Of a stretch of DNA of 64,000 nt, positions 47,021 to 59,732 are shown piece after piece. Position 1 is the stretch's first letter. Every line of letters starts with the position of its first letter. The DNA lies in contig JAPDRO010000001.1 in NCBI GenBank assembly GCA_030247885.1, positions 2,480,001 to 2,544,000 of the forward strand, given 5' to 3'. This DNA is from Taxawa tesnikishii (nom. ined.) (lineage: Eukaryota > Ascomycota > Dothideomycetes > Dothideales). The position numbers and the translations under genes are program-made. Below the pieces are notes generated by a model. That model was not told where the DNA came from and searched no databases. It saw nothing but the letters and a program-made list of their open reading frames with translations.

Positions 47021-48134
47021 TCAAGGATCGAGCACGTTTCCATCCGGCTCCGCCGCGACCTCAACCATTTCGCCAGCCCCACCAGCCTGCCTCAGCCTCT
47101 CCTCCTCCTTCTTCTCCCGAGCGAGCTCCGTCTGCCGCCTCAATTCCTCAAGGTTCCAGACGCCGTCGTCGCCCTCGTCGTCGCCCTCGTCGTCACTACC
47201 TTGCCAGTCACCCTTTTCGAACATGGCACGGCCAGTCGCCTCCTTCTTGCTCAGAGCTTCGGCTTCTGCCGCCTTCTTGTCCAGCCGGTTCTTTTTCCAC
47301 TCGGCGAAGGTCTCTGGAGTGACGGGCGTGAGCTTGCCGGTCAGTTTGTGGCGTTCGGACTCCAAGAAGTCCTCGAGCGTGAGTGTTGCTAAAGGTGATT
47401 TATCCATGAGTGCTTTCTCGGCGGCACGCTGTTCTTTGGTCTTAAGCACGAAGCTGCAACACATGCCTACATCAGCAAACCTGCCTCAAGGAATTCGTAG
47501 AACAATGCAGATACATACCCAGGTGGCAAGCTGTGTTTGTACATGCACTTGTCGCCTCCATTAGGACACGTCCAAAACCAGCCATACTTCCCGTTCTCGA
47601 CTGCCTCGATGAAGTACTTGCACACCTTATCCGTCGTTGTCTTTGGGTTTCCGTGCTTGCTCATCACCACGCTTCGCAACTTCTCCTCGTCCCAATTCGC
47701 CATATCGTCCTTCTTCTTCTCCTCATCTTCATCCTCCCGGGTGTCCTGGTACAAGCTCTTCTTCTCCGTCTTGCGCTCCACATTCAAGTCGTGACTGAAC
47801 TTGCACTTCTTTCCCTTGTCGCACGTGCCCTTTTTGAAGAACTGGCACACCACCGTCTTGGGATCCACACCGAAGGGCACCTTCTGCACCTGCACAGGCT
47901 TGAAGAGTTCGGCGGCCTCGCGCTTCGCCTGCTCGGCTGCGGCCTTTTCCTTCTCACGCTGTACTTTTTCGGCCTCTTTCTTCTTCTGGTCGGGCGTTTT
48001 GGATGATGCTTGCGCTTGCTCTATCCGCTTGATTTCTTTCTGTGCTGCTCCGCCTTTCTTGTTCTTCATGCCAAAGGTCTTGTCGACGCTGACCTTTGCC
48101 GACTTTTCTCTTGCTGCATTCCCTTCGGCGCCAT
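47021..48134 (-). CDS. TMA46: TMA46/ZC3H15 (DFRP1) ribosome-associated CCCH zinc-finger protein
   Basis: Partner of the DRG-type GTPase Rbg1 on translating ribosomes. The first zinc finger is [19 protein letters not shown]; the second spans [20 protein letters not shown] to CMYKH. An intron of 65 nt (47454-47518) joins SLPPG to [10 protein letters not shown], and the DFRP-type region continues with [13 protein letters not shown] and [12 protein letters not shown]. The tail is acidic ([12 protein letters not shown]). The start is MAPKG at 48134, but the frame slips at once, at a three-base run (48121-48123), before [17 protein letters not shown], so a naive gene call would start later at MKNKKGG. 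Divergent from OST4. Confidence 0.9.
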
Positions 48135-48653
48135 GTTGGGCTACTGTGTTGGGTGTTTTCCGTACGGAGGTTGAGGTGGCGTGGGGTCCTGGAGCGTCCT
48201 AGAGTGCGTCTTGTCCCGTTCGAAGCTAAATGAGTGTCCTGGCGGTCCTGGAAATGTAGGAAGGCCCAAATATCGTGTCCTGGTACGAATCGCTTCGGGA
48301 GGCTGAGGGATGCAAAAGGTGTGTGGAATATGAAAGTGACGTTGGCGGGGTTTTTGGCCCACCGCGAAACCAGTAGATCGGTTTTGCAAGCTTGCCGTTT
48401 TGGGCGCTGCTTCTCCAGCTTCCAGAGACACGTTGCTGGCTTCATGTGATAGTACAACACTCTTGCAACTCGAGCAGTTTATCTGATTTGCTGGAACAAA
48501 AACCTCAGGTATGTATCATATTGCTATTGCGAGCTTCCATTCCAACAAGTCACCATCTAATTCCAGATAGAAACGCATTCGTTCGTCAATTACACAGTAC
48601 TCCCTCGAGCATCGCAACTCTCGCATAACCTCCACAGCCGGCAACCTACCACC
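48135..48653. other. Divergent promoter region, TMA46 / OST4
   Basis: About 520 bp; no other gene seen. Confidence 0.5.
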
Positions 48654-48812
48654 ATGATAACAGACGCCAACCTCTACAGCCTTGCTGTCCTCCTTGGCAG
48701 TGTAGCCATGCTGCTCATTGTGCTGTACCACTTCCTGGAGGTCAATGCCAAGGACGCAGAGCCATTGAGCAGCCAACGGAAAGCCGATACTCTTCCCGCA
48801 AAGGCGCGGTAA
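48654..48812 (+). CDS. OST4: OST4 subunit of the oligosaccharyltransferase complex
   Basis: A 52-residue mini-protein beginning MITDANLYSLAVLLGSVAML and continuing LIVLYHFLEVNAKD. The MITD start and single transmembrane helix are the OST4 signature; yeast OST4 is 36 residues, and a slightly longer hydrophilic tail is normal in filamentous fungi. It sits in the ER membrane, where Ost4 holds Stt3 together with Ost3/Ost6 for N-glycosylation. The start context (CTACCACCATGA) is good. Confidence 0.92.
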   Translation: MITDANLYSLAVLLGSVAMLLIVLYHFLEVNAKDAEPLSSQRKADTLPAKAR

Positions 48813-49279
48813 CACGCTTCAGATCTGGACCGCGGAATGTTGCGGAGGTGATTGAAGCGCAGCCGGGGCGCTCGAACAAGTAGAGACAAGGGAACGGGCA
48901 TTGAGGAAGGAGGTATTCGAGATGACGCGGTCCACGCATGAAGGAGTGGACCAAAGATGATGAGCAGGAAGCAGGCTAGCTGTTGAGCATTGAGGAGGGA
49001 AACTCCATCTTGTGGCATTACTCTCTACCGGGAGAGGCGACTGAACACGGTATGGAGCTTAGGCGTTTATGGGCTGGGACAAAGCATCTGTCCCTTGAAA
49101 AGCCATCTGTATCACCTTCATGAATTCAACAACCTGCCGGAAAGCGAATGAACATTGAAGTTGCTGCTACTCAAGATGCTCCTTTTTTGATGGGTGGTAT
49201 CATGTAAACAATATCGTCAATTGGAGGGCACACTCCTCGAAACCCGTTATGCACGAGCTCTTTAGCAAATCTCATCCGC
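48813..49279. other. Intergenic between convergent genes, about 470 bp
   Basis: 3' flanks of OST4 and the C2H2 gene; nothing else seen. Confidence 0.5.
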
Positions 49280-52200
49280 TTACTCTCCGTCTCTCATGTT
49301 TTCCACTTCGTCAGGCGAAATTTCATCCTCAAAATCCTCATCATCATAGAAGCCCTTCCTCCTCGCATCCGTAACAAGGATAGCGCCATCTCTGCCGAGG
49401 ATGGGTCCGACCTGCTTCTGCCTCAGTTCAAGCGCGACGAGCTTCTCCTCGTCTTGCTCCTGGTTCTTGCTCATTTGTTTAGGACGTCCAGGACCCGTCT
49501 GTCTCGCAGGCCCCGGTTGACCTTCCGCAACGCTTGGTGTTGGAGTTGGCGTGATTTTCGGTGTTACACGTCGACCATGTGCATCACTCATGTAAGCTTC
49601 ACTCTGCTCAGATTCATGAGCGTCTGTCGGACTGTTAGTACTATGCACTGCTGCTCTGTTCAGGTATGGAAGCACCTGACAATCCGCCCCTTGGCCCATC
49701 GCCCAGTTCCCATGCGATTGGCCGAAGGTGGGTTTCCTCGATGTGGTCCAGTTGAGTACCAACATCTTTGAATCGCAGTGGTTGTACTATTGCTTTGCCT
49801 TTTGCGTGCGCTTCGGAGACGGTAGATGCACAGTCCTTCCAAAGACATCTGAAGGGCTTGTCCGACTCGTCCAGTGGTTTGCCATGCACTTTGAGCACGT
49901 GTTTGCGCAGAGTTTCGAGATTATGAAGATTTGCGCCACAGTCCTGCCATCCGCAGATGTATTCCTTAAAATCTGGTTCTGGCAAGATGACTTTCTCTTT
50001 GGGTGGTCTACCAGGTTTCCTCTTCGGAGGCGCGTAATTTGGCTGTTCTACGTCGCGGCGCGAACGGCCTGCTAGTTCCGGAGTGTTGTTTTGCAGCTCT
50101 CCAGTCTGGGCGGCCTTGCTATGGATTGACTTGCGCCAGCCGACGGGACGGCCCTTCTTCTTGATCGGATTCCCATTCTCGTCATATTGTCTGAATGCTG
50201 AGTAGCCAGCAGGACCAGGAGGCGGCGTTCCACTTCCTGCAGCGCCCGCAATTCGCGCGCCGACATGAGTGTTCGCATCACCTGGCGTCGGAGGTGGCGG
50301 CATGGTATTGGTCCTTGCGGGCTGGGATGATCGTTCGCTGTTTGTGGCTTTGTTTACACTCGTGTTTTGGCCTGGGGTATCACCGAATCCGGCTGGGCGG
50401 GAGCTGATTCCGTGGTTTGTGTGACGCGGGGTCGCCCTCTGCGCCTCTTTGTTGGGAATTTTGTTGTTGCTTCTGGAGTGTGAAGTTCGGTGAGCGTCAA
50501 AGTTCCATCTCCATTGTCCACGGCTTGGCGCGACGCCGGAGCGATTCCGGGGACGGAAGCTGGTTCGTCGTCTTCGTCGTCTGCATCTTCCACGCTCTCA
50601 TCATCAGCAACTGACTCTTCTTGAGCCTTTGGTTCGGGTAACGGCTCGCCAGGATCGATTAGGTCCCAACGGACAGTGCTAAGGTCGAACTTGTCCCACG
50701 AGCAGTCTTGCCCGCTATGCGCTTTTAGAAAGTCGGACATGCCCATCAAATGCTGGTTCAAGGACGTCATTTCAGGATGACGACCGGTAGCCAGCAGAAC
50801 GTCCCTAGCGATAGTCTTGGGGTCGTAAGTAGATTTGCGCGCAACCTTTGCACGGCGGATTGGCTCAACCAGAATCCTGTGTCTAAGCTCCTCCTCACGT
50901 GTTGGTACTTTCTGCTGTGCCATTTCTACCGCTTCTGGGAGCTTGACAGTGCCGTCTGGCAAAATTGTCGCTCCTTCAACACCGGTCCCAAGGGGTCCGT
51001 CCACACGAGCTGGACCGTTGTACATGTACTGCTGGAAATTTGATGCGCCGTTAGGCTGCAGTGATGGCGACATAGCAGAGGAGAATCCGGCTGGCTGTCC
51101 CAGGTTTGGGATCTTGTTCGGCTGAAATACCACATCATCGTCATCGTCGGCGGTCAAATCTACCAAATCAGCAAAGTTGCGCTTGCGCGCAGCCTCTTCT
51201 TTGTTACGAGGCTTCGGGGTCGGGACAGAAGGTTGCGGAGCCTGGGATGGCCGTGGAGGCTGGCCGGCTCTTGGCGCAAAGTAAGGGCTTTGCACGGTGC
51301 CATTGTTCACGAGATGTGGAGCAAATGATGGCCTCGGCGGTCCCGGTGGTTGCTTTGGCGCTACGTGTGCTTGACTGGGAGCGGGCGCATAGTTATCGAA
51401 ATCCGGAGGGGCACTGAAACCCAGGTTTGACTGATAGACGACAGTACTGCGGTCAGCAGCCAGTTCAGCTTGGTACATAGTAGAGAGTGATGGTCCAGAA
51501 GACGGCTCTGGAGCCGGCGTGTTGTCGGTTAGATCTACAATTTTCATTGGTCTCGGTTGAGCTGGTGTGCCGTCTTTTCTAGGTCGTCCGCGTGATTTGG
51601 TGCCCTTTGCTGAACTCGAAGGCGTGCTCTTAGCAGACTGCGTCGGAGTGGCAGTTGCGGCACCACTGACTAGTGGCTGCGTCGGGTTGATCTTTGACGG
51701 AGTAGGAAGACCGGTGGCTCTACTTAGGTCTGGGACAGCAGCGAGCAAAGCGCGAGCGAACGCTGCTCTATCAACAGATAAGCCCATTTTCTCGAGAGTT
51801 TCGCACAGAACAATGTATGAGGGATTTGAGTCAAGCAGTGCGACAATGCTGTCGGCTGTCACTGTCTTGCCTGTATTGTCGGGCTTTTCATTGAGCCATT
51901 TCGCAGCGGCTTTTGCAAGATGGATCTTCTTCCCTGGGGGCCAGATACCAGGAGGGTTGCCATTGGCAGACCCTGGTTGTACCACTTTGTGAGTAACTAC
52001 TGCAGGAGGAAGTGCAGGTTTCGATGACGCCGGCACTGGTGGGATTTGCGTAGCACTTGCTGTAAACCGTGGCGCAGGTGGTAGTGGCGCTTTCTTCCTC
52101 TGAGCAGGGGCTGGCGGGGCTGGGTGAGCTTGAGACTTTGTTGTTGGTGCTGATCGAGAGGGTGCAGGAACTGGAGCTTTGCTGGGGGCCGCGGCAGGCG

Positions 52201-53494
52201 ATTGTGATTTCGCTATATGAGCCTGCCTCTCCTCTTCCCAGAGACGGGCCAGCATGCTGGGGTCCTTTGCGTTAAATTCACGCATCTTCTTGAACATATC
52301 ACGCATCTGAGCCTCCATTTCCTCAGCAGTATTTGTTGCCTCAGCGGCCGACGCTGGCGGAGCAGGGGCAGTGGGAGTGGTCTCCGAAGGTACCCGGTTG
52401 TTCGACGCCGCCTGAGACAATACCTTGGCTGCTTGTAATCCCTCAGCATCTTCCTCCACTTGTCTACGCCGGGCTTCATCTTCCGCCTTCCTCGCTTCCT
52501 CTGCCTTCTTCGCCTCCTCTGCCTTCCGTTTCTGTTCCGCACCTATCTGTGCCTTGCGCTGCTGCTCCATATAAGGATCGTAAACCTGACTTGGGTCTAC
52601 AGTCGCGGATGGTTCTATCGAAACACTTTGCCGCGATTGGTTTGCATATTGGCTGCTGTTGGCTTGATGCGCCTGTTGTTGGGCAGCACTAGGAGTCATG
52701 CTATGCACTCGCGTGTGCCCCACGGTTGCGGCCACGGCCACAGGTGATTGCGCCCCGTGCCGCTTGGTACTGCTTGCGTTACTGCCGTTGGTGTATGTCG
52801 GTTCTGTCGTGTGCGATCTTTGTGTTTGTTGGACAATATACGGACTGCTTGGACGAAACTGTTGCGTTGAGCCTGCGCCGTTTGCCAATGCAGAGGGATA
52901 GGTCGTTGTCGCCGAACTCGACTGAGTGACTGTCTTGGATGAGCTTCTGGCTCTGTCGGTAGTGGCTAGCTGGTCCTGTCCGTAACTTCCGTACGAATAC
53001 GAAGTTGTGCTCTCGGGCTGCGCATAAGTTTTTGCAGCGCTGTAGTCGGCCGGCGTGGTACTGGACGGTTGGTGCGTGTTTGACCCGTAACCTGAGCTCT
53101 GCTGAGTTGTCTGCGCTGTAGAAGAGGCTTGATTGCTTGAGGATCCGTAGGTCAAGCTACCCCACTCGTACCCAGTGTTGGATGATGCACGCGTCGCTGT
53201 CCCACTTTGCCGGCGATGCTGAGCGCTCAGACGACTTAATGTCTCCGCTGCGCGATTGTCACTTGCGCTTTGGTTTTGCGTGCCTGTCGCATACCAGTTG
53301 TTGTTCGGGTAGGAGTAGCTGCTAGAATATGCACTCGAGTGTGTAGCAGGTTGGTAACTCGACGTCGTCGTAGGCTCAAGATATTGGGGAGTCGGGCTGG
53401 TGGGCTGCTGGTACGCATACGATGTGCGCTGGTTGTTGGAGCTGTTGGCCGGATCGTAGTAGCTCCCATAATGGCTGCTATTGTACGGTGCCAT
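49280..53494 (-). CDS. AT-hook/C2H2 zinc-finger chromatin- or transcription-type protein
   Basis: ATG at 53494; two exons (49676-53494 and 49280-49623) around a 52-nt intron with a TACTAAC branch point. About 1,385 residues. The N-terminal 300 are Gln/Ser/Tyr/Thr-rich and prion-like. A Lys/Glu/Ala coiled coil lies near residue 310-360. Then come AT-hook-like KSRGRPRKDG and a conserved block KSTYDPKTIARDVLLATGRHP. After a frame slip at a four-base run (50374-50377) two further AT-hook-like motifs appear (KKKGRPVGWRKS, RKPGRPPKEK). A C2H2-type finger follows: ICGWQDCG with HVLKVH. The layout suggests a nuclear DNA-binding regulator; no specific target can be named. Confidence 0.78.
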
Positions 53495-54052
53495 CGTGCG
53501 CGTCTTGCGCTTGAAAGTTCGCGTATGTGGCTTGTCGAACAGACAAGTCTGTTGAGCAACCTCTTAGTCGCAGTCTAACCTGTTCTCCAGCCCGGCGCAG
53601 TCGATTTGAGTTGCGGAGGTTGGTGATGAAGCCAAGTGAGGCGCCTGTGAGAAAACAGACGACGTGACATGATCTTGCGACTGTAGTTGTGTGGAGGGCT
53701 GTCGAAGGGTGTTGTCAATAGAGGATGGAAGTCAATCGAAACGCACGTGTCACTGAATAGAACAACAGAATAGAGCACGCCTGCAAGAGTCGCGTTGCAG
53801 AGACGTGAGCGCGCGCTAACGAGACGAGCGTCTCGTGTCTCGGATGCGGAGGGTGGAGGGCGGACCTGCCGCGGTGTTTGCCGCTAGCGTCTGCCCTACC
53901 CTGCGCCTAAGCGTGCAGCGCCAAGCCGCACATTTCGACTCGCTTAACGAAAAGAGAGCGAATCTTTCCAACTCGTCTTCACAGCGGGCATAACAACCAC
54001 GACCGACGACACCGACAACCCCGACGACAACGACCCCTCCGGAGCCGCCAAA
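53495..54052. other. Divergent promoter region, C2H2 gene / RPL26
   Basis: About 560 bp with no convincing coding sequence. Confidence 0.5.
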
Positions 54053-54654
54053 ATGACCAAGATCAACTCCTGTGAGCGTTGATCCGACATGCTTCTTCTG
54101 TTCAACAGGAATGCTGACTGGTGTAGCCCTCAACTCCTCCCGCCGGAAGTCGCGCAAGGCGCACTTCAGCGCTCCCTCCAGCGAGCGCCGTGTTATCATG
54201 AGCGCTCCTCTGAGCAAGGAACTCCGTGAGAAGTACAACGTACGATACACCCGTTCTCAACACACACAATGCTCTTAAATCTGCGACGGACAATTATCCG
54301 AGCGCGGGAATCTCTTCAATCCACAGCATCAGCACCCAAGGATCAACGCTCAGCTAACCACCCTTCCCTTTACAGGTCCGCGCCATCCCCATCCGCAAGG
54401 ACGACGAGGTCACCGTTGTGCGCGGCTCCAACAAGGGACGGGAAGGAAAGATCACCACCGTCTACCGCCTGAAGTACGTTGTGCACGTCGAGCGCGTCAC
54501 CCGCGAGAAGTCCAACGGCCAGTCCGTCCCAATCGGCATCGCCCCATCCAAGTGCGTCATCACCAAGCTCAAGCTGGACAAGGACCGTGAGCAGATCCTT
54601 GAGCGGATAGCTCACGGCCGCGAGGCCAACAAGAAGAAGACCCAGAAGGCGTAA
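54053..54654 (+). CDS. RPL26: 60S ribosomal protein L26 (uL24)
   Basis: Three exons: 54053-54071, 54127-54239, 54376-54654, giving 136 residues. Residues [19 protein letters not shown] and the KOW motif region [15 protein letters not shown] are characteristic of eukaryotic uL24, an assembly-initiating protein near the peptide exit tunnel. Very short first exon (MTKINS), as is common in fungal ribosomal protein genes. Introns are 55 and 136 nt. The frame is clean throughout. Confidence 0.97.
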
Positions 54655-55430
54655 AGAGCTAGGCGCATCCGGGTTTTGCTTCGAGCGTTGTTCGGAAAAG
54701 GAACTGTTTTACATTGGCATGGGATGACACGGCGAAACGCATTGCTGGGGGAAAAAGGCAAGGGATTTGTGCTAGCAGTGGAATATCGGCGCCCGTTGAT
54801 GCCCGAAATGAGAAAACACACTTTATACCCGTCTCCTGTGTGAGCAACGCAGCCGCAACTGCCATTCCTTCCCGTTGGCACGCTTGTTTCAGACACCGCT
54901 AGGATATCTACTCAGTTGCCCTTCTCGATGGCTTCTAGCAGTTATACGACTAGCGCAGAAGAAGAGTCGAGCTCCCATGAACCGGAGCTCTTCTCGCCTG
55001 CAGACTGTCCGTTGACTCTTCACACTGGGACGGAGAGTTTGATGGTGAGAAACACCAAATGTCGAGGGATGCTAACTGATTTAGGGTTTCCAGTGATTCT
55101 TGGCACTGGTTCTTCGACTGCTGGACAAAGACAAACGACGTTGCTATTGTAGTCGCTCGCCTGAGCCGTGACATGGCTCACGGTCTTCAGGGCTTGAAGT
55201 CTGAGTTGAGGTAGGTTTGTGTTCGTGCTTGCTGGCTTCGTCGATAGTCGAAGTTGCTAGTGGCAAGACTCGGGTAAATGGGATCACTTTTGTTGTACGA
55301 CAATCTACAGACTTTTGTTGTATAGGATAATACTATCAGTAACCTTCTCCTCCCCGGTCTCCCCAAACTTGTAAACCTTGTATTCGCCTCGTGTCCTCCC
55401 TCCTCACTCCGAAAGGATCTTTGTGCCACT
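54655..55430. other. Intergenic between convergent genes, about 780 bp
   Basis: 3' flanks of RPL26 and ARP8; short open frames without features. Confidence 0.5.
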
Positions 55431-57981
55431 CTACCACGCCCACATGCATTTGTAGTTCAAAATCCTAGCACCCAAACGATCATACTCCAATTGACCGATC
55501 CAGCTATCGTTCGTGCCCCTGAGCTTCCCGAACACGCTCCCGCCCTTCCAGACCAGGACCTGGGGTCCAGCTCTCTCGGAGGCGGGCCGATCAGGATCTC
55601 CTTCTGGTAACTCGGCTGCAGAGCGCGCAGCCGTTGCTCCAGGTACACGTTGAAGTTGTAGATTTTGGACCCCCACCGATGACCATGATGCCGCCGAGGA
55701 AGTCGCGGGTCTTGCGCTCGTCGCCGCGCGCGCCTTCGCCGATGGACAAGAGGATTGCTTGATCCAGCGGCATCACGGGAACTGTCCGGTCCTGCATCTC
55801 GGTGTCGGGCTGAGGGCCGCTGATTCCGGCGGTCACGAGAGGCGTCGCTTCTCGCCCCGGGACGGGTGTGGCGTTTTCTTCGGGCGCGGGCGAGGCGGCG
55901 GGCGAGGGGCGTGGCGTGCCATCGCCGTCGTCGTGGAGATGGGAGAGGTGCTCCGTGTGTGTTGGTTTGCTGGGCGTCGAGGCTACGTCGGGAGCGGGAG
56001 AGGCTGCGGGCTTCGGTGCAGTCGTGGGCTCGCTGGGGGAACTTTATCGGCAGTGGGTGTGTCGTTTACGGCGCTCGGCACGTTTTGGATCGCGTATTGG
56101 AGGATGTTGAGCTGTGCTACGGTCATCGGATCGTTGGGCATGCCGTCGTAGAGGTCGGTCGAGCGGTCGATGAGTTTGCGTCGGTCTTGCAGTTTGCTGC
56201 TGTGGTCGAAGATGGTCGGTCGGAAGAAACCCTGCGGATGAGATAAGAAAACAGTTTTCGGCGTGAAGTGAGAAAGTAGACTTACCATCGGCGCAAGCAT
56301 GACCTCGTCATATGTCTTGAATTGATATCTCCTCGTGTCTTGTCCGGCCGCACGCAGATGGAATTCGTACAGCTGGACACTGATGTGCGCATCCTCCATG
56401 GTGCAGAATTTCTGTTTTAACTCTTCCGCTAGCAAATAGTCGTACCGTCTGTTCAGATTGATATCCGTGTAGTTGAAGTGGTCGAACAACATCATTTTGA
56501 TGAATGTCTCCGTGACATCCTCGCCACCATATTTCAGGTTGACCCTCGAGCTCTCGATGCACATACCTTCCTCGACACAGCAAACTGACGTCTTTTGTGC
56601 GCCAACGTCTACAATACAGGCTGTAGAATAGCCCGCACCGAAGGTGGCCGCTAAACTCTCCTGGATGAAGCATACGCGCTGAAATCCGAAATCCCGAAGC
56701 AACTCGTGCAAGGTTTGCGCAAGAACGGTCTTCTCGTACAGGTCCGGGACGACAAACACACACGAATACTGAGCCCAGTCTCTCTTCCGTGGTAGACCTA
56801 GTTGAGACTTAATGGCTTCTTCTATGATGAGAAAGAAATCCCGGTAGAGAAGGGTTTTGTTTTGGTAATCTTTCTCGTTCATCCATCCGTGCCTCAAAGG
56901 CCAGAAAAGTCGATACCTCGGATTGGAGTTGTCCGGTATGCGTAGCGCTGCCTGTCCTGTGAAGTACTCCGGTGCATCCTTAGGATTCGGTGGTATCTCA
57001 GTCCATTCAATCCGCATAGGATCGTTGTGTTCAGAGATGGTGTCAGGCGGATTCCTCGTGTTCCAGTTTACGACCAGCTCCCGAGAGTTGGGCAGAACCC
57101 TCCGCTTGTTGTTTCGTCGATAGACTTTGAAATCGCTGGCCATGTTGTTGTACTCGTTCGCAAACTAGCCTTGGGTTAGTCAGGTTTTTCCTTCTTCAGT
57201 TTTCTGTCCAGAGCGTACGTCTTCACCGAACCAGGTCTCTGGCTCGCCCACAGAGCCATCATCCAACTTCATCCGCTTTGGGCGAGGCTCACCGCCGTTT
57301 ACTTCAGATTCCGACTCGGGTGCCCGACGAGCTATGACCATAGGAACAGTTTTCGGTAGAGCGTCAGTCGCAAGTCCAAGTCGCAAGTTCTGACTACCGG
57401 GGTGAATGACGATGGTTCTAGATCCGTAGGCTTCGGCTTCAGCGCCATCCTCCATTGCAACATCATCTTCAAGATCAGCTTCCGGATCTACAGCCGCTCC
57501 GCTGTTCAGAGCCCTGTCGCGATCTCTGGCGGCTTTTGTCATGCGGTTGCGCTTCTCCTCTTCCTGGAGACGAAGCGCAAGGATTTGGTCATCGCGCTTG
57601 AGGAAGTCACTACGAACAGTTGGGTCAGTGCTTTGTTCTCACTCACAAACACGCAAACGAGCGAAGGTGTACCCTAGTGCTCTCTCATGGCGGACATAGA
57701 CACCTCTCGGCATCTCTGCAGAGGTGACAACGGAATGGAACAGCAGGGAGGAGGAACACGAGTTGCGGTGTGTCAAGCGAAGAAGAATGTTGCGACGCAC
57801 GTGTAATAGTTCTTCTGGTTTATCATAGAAACTTGGGGCCAGATAGTGAGATCCATGTTGTTGTCGGTCCTCTGGAGCCCTAATCTCGTTTTAGTAATTG
57901 GGCATAAGGCTTTCGAGTAATTCGTTCTTAACACACACCCTCCTCCTTCAGGAGTCTACTGCCCGACTTCTTGCCCACCAT
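55431..57981 (-). CDS. ARP8: Actin-related protein 8 (INO80 complex)
   Basis: Arp8 joins Arp4 and actin on the INO80 HSA domain and contacts linker DNA. Exons: 57939-57981 (MVGKKSGSRLLKEE), 57801-57879, 57219-57609, 56286-57164, 55431-56231, with introns of 59, 191, 54 and 54 nt. Diagnostic motifs: LQRTDNNMDLTIWPQVSMIN, IVIHPGSQNLRLGLATDALP, SEHNDPMRIEWTEIP, the actin-fold ACIVDVGAQKTSVCCVEEG, and C-terminal MPLDQAILLSI, GGIMVIGGG, WIGQLEYDRLG. Three frame slips fall in the last exon at base runs 56035-56039, 55670-55674 and 55562-55565; one extra base in each restores the expected C terminus. An acidic/Pro-rich insert (PAASPAPEEN) interrupts the actin fold, as is usual for fungal Arp8. Confidence 0.92.
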
Positions 57982-59288
<1,307 letters not shown>

Positions 59289-59732
59289 CGTGTCTCATGA
59301 TGGTAACGACTGTTGCATTCTGTTCGGCGCTGGGGTATGGGTTCTCTGTGGGAAAAGTATAAGCGTTCACCTCGATACCGCTTTCAATGGTCCAACTGTG
59401 CCGCATGGGTTGCATACTATCTATGTGCGTTCCCACGGGCATCCGAGTAACATGCAACTGGGTTCCAATCCCTAATCATTTTTCTTACCTGCTTTGCAAT
59501 CCTCGGATTCTTTGTCCTTTCGCTGAATTCGAGGACTGTCAACAACACCTTCGTTTGAAGTATTATACAACGAAGTGAATGTCACATCGAAACGGAAAGC
59601 CCGCGATATGTCACATTTTATGCGCCAGAACACAAGAACTTTCAAAAGTCAGGCCTCCGTCCTAACCCTTTCCTTGACCAGCGAAATATCGTCTAGCCAC
59701 AGTACCAACAACATCCAAACTCCGATACGGAC
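59289..59732. other. Intergenic, about 440 bp
   Basis: 3' flank of ARL1 and promoter of the next gene; nothing else seen. Confidence 0.5.

Noticed and set aside
55431-57981. Calling ARP8, BUD13, BUD3 and others pseudogenes
   Set aside because: Apart from single-base run deficits the proteins are well conserved with intact splice sites, and no other decay is visible.
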